DNA from: Microbulbifer agarilyticus
GTDB taxonomy: Bacteria; Pseudomonadota; Gammaproteobacteria; Pseudomonadales; Cellvibrionaceae
Direction: 5' to 3'
NCBI RefSeq assembly: GCF_020171345.1
Contig: NZ_JAIUZM010000001.1
Coordinates: 558,001 to 622,000 of the forward strand
Length of the DNA stretch: 64,000 nucleotides
The translations under genes were made by a program, and so were the position numbers. The notes under the pieces are model-generated. The model worked only from the letters and a program-made list of their open reading frames with translations, did not search any database and was not told the origin of the DNA. Shown piece by piece: positions 1-9,073 of this stretch (position 1 is the first letter of the stretch; each line of letters starts with the position of its first letter).

Positions 1-1
1 A

Positions 2-1273
2 ACACTGCACCAGCTCAACAACCTACTGCCCAACTTCCCTGCCAGCGGTGCCGACCAGGCTCTGCATATCAGCGCCGAGGATTATCAGCGCTACCTGGAG
101 ATTTACGAGCGCCGTGCCGACGAACTGCACCAGCCCGAGCTGCTAGACGAAATGGACGCGCTGCAGCAGAAGGCGAGCAACTTTGCACCACTGTATGAGC
201 TCTACGCGCATATCGTAATTGACCACGACCTCAACAGCCGCGCCGCCGAGGCCGTCGACCGCCTGCAGGGCTTTTTACAGCGCGCGCCGGCATCATTGGC
301 AAATACGCCCCAACTGCTGATCAGCGAACTGCGCCTGGCCATTCATGCTAATGACCCGGGCCGCGCGGAAGCGCTGCTCGCGCGTCTGGAGCTGATCCTG
401 CCGGACAAGGCCAGCTACTACCAGCTGAGCGCCATGTATCAGGAACAGCGCGGCAACTACGACCAGGCCCTGCAGGAAATTAACAAGGCGCTGCAACTGC
501 GCACCAGTTACGGCTACCTGATCCAGAAAGCCCTGGCGGAGACCCGCGGCGGCGATATGACCTCGGCCAACCAGACCCTGCTCGAAGCCATCGCACTGAA
601 TGGCGACCACATCGCGGCGATATCGCTGCTCGCCAGCAACCAGCTGGATTTGGGGGAAACAGGGGAAACCGTGCGCCTGCTGTCCGAGGCCGGCGTGGAC
701 AGCATTGGCCCGCTGGACCTGTATAACCTGTGTCTGGCCTACTACATCGAAAAACAGTACGGCGAGGCCCGCGGCTGCTTCGACCGCGTCAACCAGCTCT
801 CCCCCAAAGATGCCGAAGCCTATCTATATCAGGCGGAAATTGCCTACGAGCTCAAGGAACACAAAACCGCGCTGAACTTTGCCCGCCGCGCACTGCGCGT
901 CTCCCGTGACCGCGACGACTGGGAAGGGCTATTGATGCAGGCCCGCGCCTATGCCGAACTCGGCCAACCGGAGAAAGCGGTAGAGAACCTGATCAAGATC
1001 CGCCGCGACGCGCCGGACGATCTATATACCAATTACCTGCGCGCACAGGTGTATATCACCACCGGAGACCTGCTCTCCACGAAGGCGCATATGCGCAAAA
1101 CCCTGGAGCATGGGATATCCCCCATCTGGTATTACACGCCGCGGTTTGCCAAAATCTGCACTATCCCCAGCTTCAACGACCTGCGACAGCAATATCCGGG
1201 TCTCTGTGGCGGCAAGGGAACAAATAAAAAGAAGGGCAATTCCCAGCTTGCCCTCAATGGGACCCAGGAGTAG
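2..1273 (+). CDS. C-terminal part of a Ser/Thr kinase-TPR protein (5' end outside window)
   Basis: The frame is open from the first bases of the window, so the gene starts upstream and only about 423 C-terminal residues are visible. They form a chain of tetratricopeptide-like helical repeats, in which A/Y/L-rich helix pairs recur. The first roughly 60 residues match the juxtamembrane and early TPR part of the kinase encoded next: DYQRYLEIYERRADEL here against DYEKYLEITARVDQKN there. Both proteins also end in a similar Y/F-x-P-x-F cysteine-containing tail. The missing N-terminus is therefore probably a protein kinase domain, which is inference. TPR arrays of this kind bind partner proteins. 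The next gene follows after 35 bp, so the two are likely co-transcribed. Confidence 0.75.
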   Translation, partial: TLHQLNNLLPNFPASGADQALHISAEDYQRYLEIYERRADELHQPELLDEMDALQQKASNFAPLYELYAHIVIDHDLNSRAAEAVDRLQGFLQRAPASLANTPQLLISELRLAIHANDPGRAEALLARLELILPDKASYYQLSAMYQEQRGNYDQALQEINKALQLRTSYGYLIQKALAETRGGDMTSANQTLLEAIALNGDHIAAISLLASNQLDLGETGETVRLLSEAGVDSIGPLDLYNLCLAYYIEKQYGEARGCFDRVNQLSPKDAEAYLYQAEIAYELKEHKTALNFARRALRVSRDRDDWEGLLMQARAYAELGQPEKAVENLIKIRRDAPDDLYTNYLRAQVYITTGDLLSTKAHMRKTLEHGISPIWYYTPRFAKICTIPSFNDLRQQYPGLCGGKGTNKKKGNSQLALNGTQE

Positions 1274-1308
1274 CGGGTTCGGCTCAACCACACAATGAAG
1301 CGAAGCAG

Positions 1309-3933
1309 ATGGATATTGCAGACCCCGAGGTTGTACAAAAAAACAACGCAACCGATGCTACCCAGGAAACCCCACAGTTAGGCAGCGACCGCTACCGTGT
1401 ACTTAGCACGCTAGGTGCGGGCGGCATGGGAGTTGTCTACCTCGCGGAAGACCTGAAGCTACACCGCAAAGTAGCGGTTAAGAAGCTCCGCGACGATATC
1501 GCCAGCCAGAATGCCCGCGAGCGCATCCAGCAGGAAGCCCGCCTGCTCGCCCAGCTCAACCACCCCAATATTGTCGCCCTGCACGATGTGCTGGAAGACA
1601 CCGCCGGCAACGACACCAGCGTCGCTTTGGTAATGGAATATATCGAGGGCACCACACTGCGCGCGTGGATGCGCGAGCGCGGCCCCAGCCTGCAACAGAA
1701 GCTCAGCCTGCTAATGCAGATCTGCCTCGGCCTGCAGCAGGCCCACGACCTCGGCATCATCCACCGCGACCTCAAGGCCGACAATATCCTGATCGCGGAA
1801 AACGCCAAGGGCGAGCCGGTAGCCAAGATCACCGATTTCGGCATCGCCAAATCCCAACAGCTGGACGAGAAAACCCTCACCGCGGAAAACCAGCTGGCCG
1901 GCACCATCACCGCCATGTCGCCGGAGCAGATCCTCGGCAAAACCCTCACCGCGCGCAGCGATCTGTTTAGCTTGGGCGCCATTGCCTATGAGCTACTGTG
2001 CGGCAGCCGTCCATTTGAAAAACACGAAGCCGGTGCGCTGGCCATGGCCAACCGCATTACCAACGAACCGCATATCCCGCCGCAACAGGCGTGGCCCAAT
2101 ATTCCCGAGCCTTTAGCGGTACTGCTGGACAAGCTTCTCGCCAAAGAACCCGCGCAGCGCCCGGAAAACGCGCAAATTGTGTATCAGGGCTTTGCGCTGC
2201 TGCATAAACAGGGAATGGAAGCGGAAGCGGAGGATTTCACCGCCACTCTGACTGACCTGTTTACCCAACAGAAAGTCAAAAGTCGCCGACGTTGGCAGCG
2301 GGTGGTAGCCGGTGTTGCCGCGACTCTGATACTGGGGGCGGGAAGCTACTGGGGCTGGAAGGAATTTACCCGACTGGAGCCACAGTATATTGCGGTGATG
2401 CCGGTGGAAATACACGGGGAAATTCGCGGGGAAGAGAATGCCAAGGCGCTGACCAAGACCATGGTGCGGCAAGCGTTGATGAATTCGGTTTCGCAATTGA
2501 AAGCGAGTGCGCTTGTTAGTTTCGAACCTACAGAGGGTCAGACATTTGAAGAAAATTTGCAGGCACTGCGAGACAAAGGGGCGACAGATGCGTTACTTGC
2601 ACGACTTGAATGTACTCTAGCTCGGTGCAATATTGAGCTTCAGAGAATAACGCCTCAGAAAGAACAAATTCTTCAGCAAATCAGCTTTCCCTTTTTGACG
2701 GAAAACAGCCAAGAAGCTGCATACCGTATCACGAACACCATTCCCCAGTTATTCCCAACCAAATATACAAATATACTACTCAACCACAGAACATTAGACA
2801 CGAATGACTATGAGAAATATCTAGAAATCACCGCAAGGGTTGACCAGAAGAATGTTAATCAAGACGATTTGAAGTGGTTAGAAAAGCTCATAGGTACCCA
2901 CCCAGAGAACATCAATCTTTACAGAACGTATGTAAGTGTAGCCACGACATTGTATGTCAAAACGGACAAAAAAGAATTCCTCCAAGCTGGAACCTCAATC
3001 ATTGACAGGGGAAAGATTAAGAACATTAACGGTTTATTTTTGCTGGAAATGGACCTGTGGCTAAACTCATACAATTCAGACCCAGAAAACTTTGAAAAAC
3101 TAATCAAGGATTCTTACAAGTTCGACTTCCCATCTGCTGAAATACAGAGAAATTATTCACGATTTTTATACCTACAAGGAAAATACGAAGAAGGTGTAGA
3201 GTTCGCAAACAACGCAGCAAAATTGAATCCATCCACTCAGAATTATTATCTAATAGCACTAAATGAATGGGGCGCAGGGAAATATGACAATGCGGAACAA
3301 GAACTAGCTAGAAATATAGCCAAACACCCTAGACACTGGCCATCCTATGGGTTACTTGGCGCGATAAAAATTGAAAAAGGCGAATATCTAAAGGGAGAGG
3401 AAACTATAACCAAAATCCCATCCAAGCTGCGAAACTGGAGAGTTTTATCAAATCTCGCTGGTGCATATTTTCTGCAGCGCAAATATTACAAAGCACTTGA
3501 AACTGCTAACCTTGTACTTCAAAAAATACCAGACGACATACCCACCGTCGGCTTGATCGCAGAATCATATATTATGCTAGGAAGAACACCTGAAGCCGAA
3601 AGTGAGTATGGAAAAATTCTCGAACTGACACAAAATGAAGAGAGCCTAGAAGCTAGAATGTACAAGGCTCTAGCGCATGCAAATTTAGAGGACGCAACCA
3701 AAGCTATCGCTTTAGTCCACGAACTACTGCAAGAAGCGCCGAATGACACCTATGTAAAATATACCGCCTCACAGGTGTATTCTCTTGCAAGAGAATTTAG
3801 ATCTGCAGATCTGTATATAAAGCAATTAATCGGCCAGGGCATGGATGCAGACTGGTTTGCTCTACCGGCATTCCAAAGCCTGTGCACCCAGCCCATAGTA
3901 TCTCAAGAAGTAAAAGTCACCATATGCACTTGA
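1309..3933 (+). CDS. Membrane Ser/Thr protein kinase with C-terminal TPR domain
   Basis: This 874-residue PknB-type eukaryotic-like kinase has a glycine-rich loop at 35-43 (LGAGGMGVV), catalytic lysine K58 (VAVKK), catalytic loop HRDLKADN at 152-159, DFG at 176-178 and an SPEQ activation-segment motif. One membrane helix at about 332-350 follows a basic stretch, so the kinase should be cytosolic and the 500-residue C-terminal part periplasmic. That part carries TPR-like repeats from about residue 480 onward. From about base 2520 the sequence becomes markedly AT-rich, while the kinase half is GC-rich like its neighbours. It is probably expressed with the preceding paralogue. Substrates are unknown. 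The protease and FHA genes just downstream are candidate partners, by inference. Confidence 0.9.
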   Translation: MDIADPEVVQKNNATDATQETPQLGSDRYRVLSTLGAGGMGVVYLAEDLKLHRKVAVKKLRDDIASQNARERIQQEARLLAQLNHPNIVALHDVLEDTAGNDTSVALVMEYIEGTTLRAWMRERGPSLQQKLSLLMQICLGLQQAHDLGIIHRDLKADNILIAENAKGEPVAKITDFGIAKSQQLDEKTLTAENQLAGTITAMSPEQILGKTLTARSDLFSLGAIAYELLCGSRPFEKHEAGALAMANRITNEPHIPPQQAWPNIPEPLAVLLDKLLAKEPAQRPENAQIVYQGFALLHKQGMEAEAEDFTATLTDLFTQQKVKSRRRWQRVVAGVAATLILGAGSYWGWKEFTRLEPQYIAVMPVEIHGEIRGEENAKALTKTMVRQALMNSVSQLKASALVSFEPTEGQTFEENLQALRDKGATDALLARLECTLARCNIELQRITPQKEQILQQISFPFLTENSQEAAYRITNTIPQLFPTKYTNILLNHRTLDTNDYEKYLEITARVDQKNVNQDDLKWLEKLIGTHPENINLYRTYVSVATTLYVKTDKKEFLQAGTSIIDRGKIKNINGLFLLEMDLWLNSYNSDPENFEKLIKDSYKFDFPSAEIQRNYSRFLYLQGKYEEGVEFANNAAKLNPSTQNYYLIALNEWGAGKYDNAEQELARNIAKHPRHWPSYGLLGAIKIEKGEYLKGEETITKIPSKLRNWRVLSNLAGAYFLQRKYYKALETANLVLQKIPDDIPTVGLIAESYIMLGRTPEAESEYGKILELTQNEESLEARMYKALAHANLEDATKAIALVHELLQEAPNDTYVKYTASQVYSLAREFRSADLYIKQLIGQGMDADWFALPAFQSLCTQPIVSQEVKVTICT

Positions 3934-4401
3934 TTACTGAGGCTCTGCACGCATCTTGGGATCTGCAGAATAAACCGTACCTTCCGATGAATTTTCAGCA
4001 ACCCACTTAAATGAAAAGCCATTCGGCGTCTGCTTATTCGCCTTTAACTCAATCTCCAGAACCTGTGGGGCCTGATTCTTGACCTTGCACTTCTGGATCG
4101 CGCCGAGACCGTCATTGTCGTTATCGTAGGTATCGATACCGTCATACTTGCCCGGCTGTTTAGCAAATTCCAAGGTGGTATTAACCAGTGAAATTAGCAA
4201 AGTCGCCTTGCCGGAGTTGCTGGTGCCTCCAGAACTTACCCCTTCAAATACAATATGGAAAGTATCGAACTCCAAACCGTTAGAATCCTTGAGAATCCAT
4301 AACTGATCTGCACCAGTGGGCTCAAGAGTAAATTCTGCGGTAATGTCACCTTTCGCCGGCACTGTAACCGTCGATTCAACAAGTTCAACTGCTTCTGTCA
4401 T
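3934..4401 (-). CDS. DP-EP-like small protein of unknown function
   Basis: This 155-residue protein has no signal peptide or membrane helix. It is acidic and rich in beta-prone T/V/S stretches, suggesting an all-beta fold. Its C-terminus reads SADPKMRAEPQ. The DP and EP pair near the end resembles the signature that gives the DP-EP (DUF1888) family its name, so that family is proposed tentatively. I chose the ATG at 4401 (MTEAVELVEST) because the longer frame to 4485 adds a poorly supported N-terminus. The gene abuts the stop codon of the converging kinase gene with no gap. Function is unknown. Confidence 0.65.
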   Translation of the reverse strand: MTEAVELVESTVTVPAKGDITAEFTLEPTGADQLWILKDSNGLEFDTFHIVFEGVSSGGTSNSGKATLLISLVNTTLEFAKQPGKYDGIDTYDNDNDGLGAIQKCKVKNQAPQVLEIELKANKQTPNGFSFKWVAENSSEGTVYSADPKMRAEPQ

Positions 4402-4555
4402 TTTTCTATCCTGTACGTTTTGACTGTAATCCCTGCAAACCGCCCAGGGTGATCGTTGGTCTTGAAATAATTGAATTACAAACACAGACTCAGAGTGAGA
4501 ACTGAGTCACATAGCTTAATGCAACCGACGCAGGTAATTCCATCAAATTTTGAGC

Positions 4556-4589
4556 AAAAAAAACCGGCAGTAAGCACGCTTACTGCCGG
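4556..4589 (-). terminator. Rho-independent terminator of the CsrB-like RNA
   Basis: A perfect 11-bp stem (CCGGCAGTAAG with CTTACTGCCGG) closes a 4-base loop. On the minus strand it is followed by eight uridines (4563-4556). It lies beyond the promoter side of the DP-EP gene and so must end a separate minus-strand transcript. Confidence 0.85.
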
Positions 4590-4990
4590 TAGTAAAAAGA
4601 TGGTCCCAGCCATCTACGGTTACAACAACACTATCAAGAGCGAAATGAGGCATCCGTGCCTCTGTCAGGCCCTTCCACAATCCCGGCTTCCTAGGCTCTG
4701 TGGTTACCGGGCCGGCCTGACGGTTCAGCTTGCGCTGAAGTCTTCCTGAATTGCTGACCGCCGCCAAATTAGGCTCTGTGGTGACGGTCAACTACCAATC
4801 CATTGGCGAAATGGTTGAAAGGCGCTGTACTGCTTGCCGATGACGGGTGCTCATCCTGAGCAACCCGATAATCCTTATCCGTAGATCCGTTTTCCTTAAC
4901 GGACACCGGAAACAGGGTGTCTGCAATCCACCTTGCCGCGGCTCCTGTGAGGGCCGGGCATCGCGTCCCCTTCAACCTTGAGGTGAAATT
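4556..4990 (-). ncRNA. Candidate CsrB-type GGA-repeat regulatory RNA
   Basis: No convincing protein is encoded here. Read on the minus strand, the roughly 430 nt carry about 15 GGA triplets, around twice the chance expectation. Several sit in the loops of clear hairpins: GCTCA-GGA-TGAGC, GAGGCA-CGGA-TGCCTC, GATGG-CTGGGA-CCATC and CCGTT-AAGGAA-AACGG. The transcript would end in a strong intrinsic terminator. Many GGA-loop hairpins plus a terminator is the architecture of CsrB/CsrC RNAs, which sequester the translational regulator CsrA/RsmA. A 13-bp phrase (ACCACAGAGCCTA) occurs twice. The 5' end is uncertain, and no exact GacA box was found upstream. An 82-codon frame lies inside but runs through the terminator. 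Confidence 0.6.
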
Positions 4991-5052
4991 TACGGATTTC
5001 TCTATTACAGGTCGATCACACGCCATTACACGAAATTACACGACAATTGCGT

Positions 5053-5069
5053 CGCGCCAATTTGGCGCG
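5053..5069. repeat. Perfect 17-bp palindrome CGCGCCAA-T-TTGGCGCG
   Basis: The arms are exact around a single central base. The site lies upstream of the 5' side of the CsrB-like RNA and could be an operator for it, which is inference. The rest of 5070-5316 shows a GC hairpin near 5205 (GCCCGCGCTTCGCGGGC) and no gene. Confidence 0.5.
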
Positions 5070-5316
5070 GATTTAAACTACAAATTAAGCAATTATGCGG
5101 CCTGTAGAACTCTGTGCCTCTTGCTGAAACTGCGTAGGCGAACGGGGCACATGGAAGCACCGCGTAATGTGAAACCATTCACTACACTGTGAAATCGGTG
5201 CCCGCGCTTCGCGGGCCCCCTGTGTGGCGCCTGTTGCTTGCTTGTTGGGCACCGGGCCTTCCCGTAAACTCGGCGGTCATTTCGCCCATAAATTAAACAG
5301 CGCTGATTTATCCACA

Positions 5317-6708
5317 ATGCCGAGAATGTTTACGCGCCTGAATCTGCTGAGCTACCTGGCTGTCTTCTCGCTGCTCTTATATGGCAGCTTCAGCCAGGCA
5401 CAAAGTTACGAACAGCTGTACAGCGATTACCGCGGCAGCCTGTACCAGATCCGCCTGATCGAACTCTCCTCCAATTCCAAATCCGGCCTCGGCTCCGGCT
5501 TTCAGATTTCCAGCGATGGTTTGATTGCCACCAACTACCACGTGGTATCCGCGGCGGTACACGATGAAGACAAGTACGCGCTCAAGTATCTGTCGGTGGA
5601 TGGCAAGGAAGGTGACCTGGAATTGCTGGATGTGGATGTCATCAATGACCTGGCGATTCTGCGACAAAAAGGCGAACCGGGGCCGGATTACCTGCGGCTG
5701 GCACAACAGCCACCGAGCCGCGGTGAAACCATTGTCTCCATGGGCAACCCGCTGGACCTGGGTATGACCATTGTGCCCGGCACCTATAACGGGATCGCCA
5801 GCGGCAGCTTTTACGACCGCATCCATTTCTCCGGCTCCATCAACCCCGGCATGAGCGGCGGCCCGGTGATCAATCGCAATGGCGAGGTGGTAGGTATCAA
5901 TGTGGCCACCGCCGGTAACCAGATCAGCTTCCTGGTGCCGGTGGACAAGCTCATCAACCTGCTGGAAGACTTCAAAAACGACCTGAAGAACGGCAACGGC
6001 ACCCCGGAACTGCAACCGATCATCGACCGCCAGCTGCACAAGAATCAGCAGCGCATTATCGACGAGATACTCGGCGCGGACTGGAAGCTGCGCCCACTGG
6101 GCGACGCCATGGTGGTGGGGGAAATCGTGCCGTCGATCCAGTGCTGGGGGAATACCAGCGACGACGAAGACGAGATGATCAAACAGGTGGCCAAGGGCTG
6201 TACCGGGCAGGATGTGGTGTACCTGTCGGAAGACTTCGACACCGGGCGGGTGGAATACGAATTCTTCTGGCTGGAATCCGAAGACGACTTCCTGTCGTCG
6301 CGCTTTTACGCGGCCTATGAAGAAAACATGAGCGGCTTCTTCCCCGGTAACAGCGCCAGTGAAGAGGATGTCACCGACTTTAACTGCAAACAGCAGTTCA
6401 CCACCCAGCCGCGCAATGGCAATGCCGCCAAAACCAATGGCGCGGATAAGGAAGGTGACAAGGAAGCCGGCGGTGACGAACAGAAACCACCCAAGGCCAA
6501 TGGCAACCATGAGCCGGTGATTGCCCGTACCACCTACTGCGTGCGCCGCTACAAGAATTTCCCGGACCTGTTCGATGTGTTCTTTGTGAGCCTCACCGTG
6601 GACCATGAAAACCGCGCGCTGGTGAGCCACTTCACCCTTTCCGGGTTCACCCAGGAATCGGCCACCGCCTTTACCCAGAAGTTTGTGAGCGAAATCCAAT
6701 GGCACTGA
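5317..6708 (+). CDS. Exported trypsin-like serine protease
   Basis: The protein has 463 residues from the ATG at 5317; a second in-frame ATG at 5326 is equally possible. A signal peptide covers roughly residues 1-28 (hydrophobic LSYLAVFSLLLYG, then SQAQ). The S1C/DegP-like chymotrypsin fold is indicated by the triad H75 (TNYHVVS), D111 (NDLAILR) and S180 (NPGMSGGPV). No PDZ domain is visible. The C-terminal 200 residues are a separate acidic domain with paired cysteines (C-W-G-N, F-N-C-K, Y-C-V-R) that I do not recognise. It should act in the periplasm. The end overlaps the next gene by 10 bp, so the protease and the FHA protein are translationally coupled. Confidence 0.85.
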   Translation: MPRMFTRLNLLSYLAVFSLLLYGSFSQAQSYEQLYSDYRGSLYQIRLIELSSNSKSGLGSGFQISSDGLIATNYHVVSAAVHDEDKYALKYLSVDGKEGDLELLDVDVINDLAILRQKGEPGPDYLRLAQQPPSRGETIVSMGNPLDLGMTIVPGTYNGIASGSFYDRIHFSGSINPGMSGGPVINRNGEVVGINVATAGNQISFLVPVDKLINLLEDFKNDLKNGNGTPELQPIIDRQLHKNQQRIIDEILGADWKLRPLGDAMVVGEIVPSIQCWGNTSDDEDEMIKQVAKGCTGQDVVYLSEDFDTGRVEYEFFWLESEDDFLSSRFYAAYEENMSGFFPGNSASEEDVTDFNCKQQFTTQPRNGNAAKTNGADKEGDKEAGGDEQKPPKANGNHEPVIARTTYCVRRYKNFPDLFDVFFVSLTVDHENRALVSHFTLSGFTQESATAFTQKFVSEIQWH

Positions 6709-7736
6709 TTATTGAGACCATAGATCGTGCCCACCGGGTGTGTAACCGCTTCCGGATGGAGGGTGACCGCGCGACCCTCGGCCGCTGCTACAGCAACGAG
6801 GTGATGCTGGAAGACCCGCATGTGGACCCGGTGCACGCAGAAGTACTGAAGGACGACGACGGCTGTTACGTCCTGCACGACCTGAAGAGCCTCAACGGCA
6901 TGCGCCTGATGCGCAATTTCCGCGACAAGTCGGTCAAGCCGATGGATGTGGATGCCTACCAAATCCAGTGCGGCGATGAGGTACAGCTGGGCAAGAGCCG
7001 GGTGCGCTTTATCGATTCCGCCATGAGCGTATCGCCGGCCATTCCGCTGCATTCGGCGGAAAACGTGTTCGACCGCCTGGCGACGCCACTGGTCGCCACG
7101 CTGCTGTGCCTGCTGGTCGCCGGTATCAGCCTGTGGCTGGCGTTCCTCGGCAGCACCAGCGAATTCCCCTGGACCCGCGTGGTGGAAGTGCTGACCGATG
7201 TGATCTTCGGCCTGCTGATATACGCAGCCGCCTGGGCATTTATCGGCAAGGTGGTGAAGCACGAATCGCACTTCCTCGCCCACTTTTCTATCGCCGCTAC
7301 GGCGGCCCTGGTGTACGCCGCCTGGCAGTGGTTCGGCTCGCTGCTCAATTTCAACTATTCCATTCACCATGCGATACCGTTGCTCAACATCCTGGCGCTG
7401 GCGGTGATCCTGCCGGTGATGCTGTGGTGCGCGGCCTATCTGGCCCTGAATATTGCGCCGCACTGGCGCCTAGTGGCCTCCATTGTGCTGCCCTGGTGTT
7501 TCCTCGGCTTTCTGGCCGCGGTGGAAATTGGCCGCATGGACGAGTTCAGTGGCTCACCGGAAGTGTCCAAGGAACTGAAGTCAAAGACCCTGCTGTGGCG
7601 CAAGCCGGTGCCTATGGACGAGTTCCTCGCGGCTACTCCGGCCCTGTTCGATATCCCCATCAAAAAGGATAAGGACGATAAAAAGGCCGAGAAAAGCACC
7701 GAGTCAAAAACACCGGCGAGCGCCGAAGGCGAATGA
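6699..7736 (+). CDS. FHA-domain membrane protein
   Basis: Residues 25-95 of 345 form a forkhead-associated domain: TLGR, then HVDPVHAEV, then the SLNGMRL signature. FHA domains bind phosphothreonine. From about residue 125 come roughly five hydrophobic helices (VATLLCLLVAGISLWLAF and later segments), then a charged lysine-rich tail. The FHA part is expected in the cytosol. With a Ser/Thr kinase 3 kb upstream and a translationally coupled protease, this protein is a plausible reader of kinase output that relays the signal across the membrane. That link is inferred from gene context only. Confidence 0.85.
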   Translation: MALIIETIDRAHRVCNRFRMEGDRATLGRCYSNEVMLEDPHVDPVHAEVLKDDDGCYVLHDLKSLNGMRLMRNFRDKSVKPMDVDAYQIQCGDEVQLGKSRVRFIDSAMSVSPAIPLHSAENVFDRLATPLVATLLCLLVAGISLWLAFLGSTSEFPWTRVVEVLTDVIFGLLIYAAAWAFIGKVVKHESHFLAHFSIAATAALVYAAWQWFGSLLNFNYSIHHAIPLLNILALAVILPVMLWCAAYLALNIAPHWRLVASIVLPWCFLGFLAAVEIGRMDEFSGSPEVSKELKSKTLLWRKPVPMDEFLAATPALFDIPIKKDKDDKKAEKSTESKTPASAEGE

Positions 7737-7851
7737 GCAGGCAGGTTATTGGCCACGGCTAATTATCAACACACGGTCGAACTCTGTGCCGCGAACGCAT
7801 AAAATCTCCCCCGCGCCGACGCCGTAGCGGCGCGAATCAGGAGTAGATGCC

Positions 7852-8940
7852 ATGACCGAGTCCACCACCGAACAGAGCGTATTCTGGAGCCCGGCTGTTG
7901 CCCAGCTGAAGCCATACGTGCCCGGCGAACAGCCCAAGAGCACCGAGCGCCTGATCAAGCTCAACACCAACGAGAGCCCCTACCCGCCCTCGCCCAAGGC
8001 ACAGGCGGTACTGCAGGAAGACGGCCTGGCCGCACATCTGCGCCTGTACCCGGACCCGGAATCTACCCAGCTGCGCGAAACCATCGCCGCGGAGTTCGAC
8101 CTTGCTCCCGAGCAGGTATTCGTCGGCAACGGCTCCGACGAGGTACTGGCACACGCCTTCTACAGTTTCTTCCAGCGCCCGGAACCACTGCTGTTCCCGG
8201 ATATCACCTACAGCTTTTACCCGGTGTACTGCCAGTTCTACGGTATTGAATCCCGCTCCCTGCCCCTGCGCGAGGACTTCTCCATCGGCGTCGAGGATTA
8301 TGCGGTAGCGAACGCCGGCGGGGTGATTATTCCCAACCCCAACGCGCCCACCGGCCGCTACCTGCCACTGGCAGAAATCGAAAAGCTGTTGCAGCTGCAC
8401 CCGGAGCGGGTGGTCGTTATCGACGAGGCCTATATCGATTTCGGTGGCGAAAGTGCGGTGAGCCTGATCGACCGCTACCCCAACCTGCTGGTTATCCACA
8501 CCCTGTCGAAATCCCACGCACTGGCCGGTTTGCGCCTGGGCTATGCCATGGGGCAGGCACACCTGATCGAGGGACTGAACCGGGCGAAGAATTCCTTCAA
8601 TTCCTACCCCATCGACGGGATTGCGCAGAAGGTGGCCACCGCAGCGATCGCCGACCGCGCGTGGCTGGCGGATAACTGCGCCAAGGTTATCGCCACCCGC
8701 GAGTGGACCTGTGAACAACTGTCTGAGCTGGGCTTCGACATAGTCCCATCCACAGCGAACTTTATCTTCGCCAAGCCGACGAAGACTTCTGCCGAGGCGC
8801 TGTTTCTCGCCCTGCGCGAGCGCAACATCATCGTGCGCTATTTCAACAAGCCGCGGATTAGTGAGTACTTGCGTATCAGCATCGGCACCGATGAAGAGAT
8901 GCAAGTACTGGTGAGCGCTTGCCAGGAAATTCTGCTGTAA
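7852..8940 (+). CDS. hisC: Histidinol-phosphate aminotransferase
   Basis: This 362-residue PLP-dependent fold-type I aminotransferase converts imidazole-acetol phosphate and glutamate to histidinol phosphate in histidine synthesis. Visible family features are NTNESPYPPSP near the N-terminus, GNGSDEVL, the NPNAPTG substrate loop, DEAYIDF, and the PLP lysine K220 in TLSKSHALAGLRLGY. Length is normal for HisC. The start ATG is preceded by AGGAG with good spacing. It stands alone here, without other his genes. A related aromatic aminotransferase activity cannot be excluded. Confidence 0.93.
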   Translation: MTESTTEQSVFWSPAVAQLKPYVPGEQPKSTERLIKLNTNESPYPPSPKAQAVLQEDGLAAHLRLYPDPESTQLRETIAAEFDLAPEQVFVGNGSDEVLAHAFYSFFQRPEPLLFPDITYSFYPVYCQFYGIESRSLPLREDFSIGVEDYAVANAGGVIIPNPNAPTGRYLPLAEIEKLLQLHPERVVVIDEAYIDFGGESAVSLIDRYPNLLVIHTLSKSHALAGLRLGYAMGQAHLIEGLNRAKNSFNSYPIDGIAQKVATAAIADRAWLADNCAKVIATREWTCEQLSELGFDIVPSTANFIFAKPTKTSAEALFLALRERNIIVRYFNKPRISEYLRISIGTDEEMQVLVSACQEILL

Positions 8941-9073
8941 GCGCCCACGTCGCCATTTTCCACAATAGCGGATGCGTCCACAGAAGCGGCTTGGGGAACC
9001 TCTATAATTCCCCGAGCACTAATGCCTAAACCGGCCCCACTTTGAGCCTCAACCGGACGCATCCGCCGTTGTT

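Noticed and set aside
4543-4791. 82-codon minus-strand frame with repeated VTTEP
   Set aside because: It runs through the strong terminator stem and has no ribosome binding site; the repeated residues come from the repeated RNA phrase.
5377-6705. 442-codon open frame antisense to the serine protease
   Set aside because: It is a shadow frame of a GC-rich gene. The plus strand has a clear protease triad and signal peptide, and the antisense translation shows no domain.
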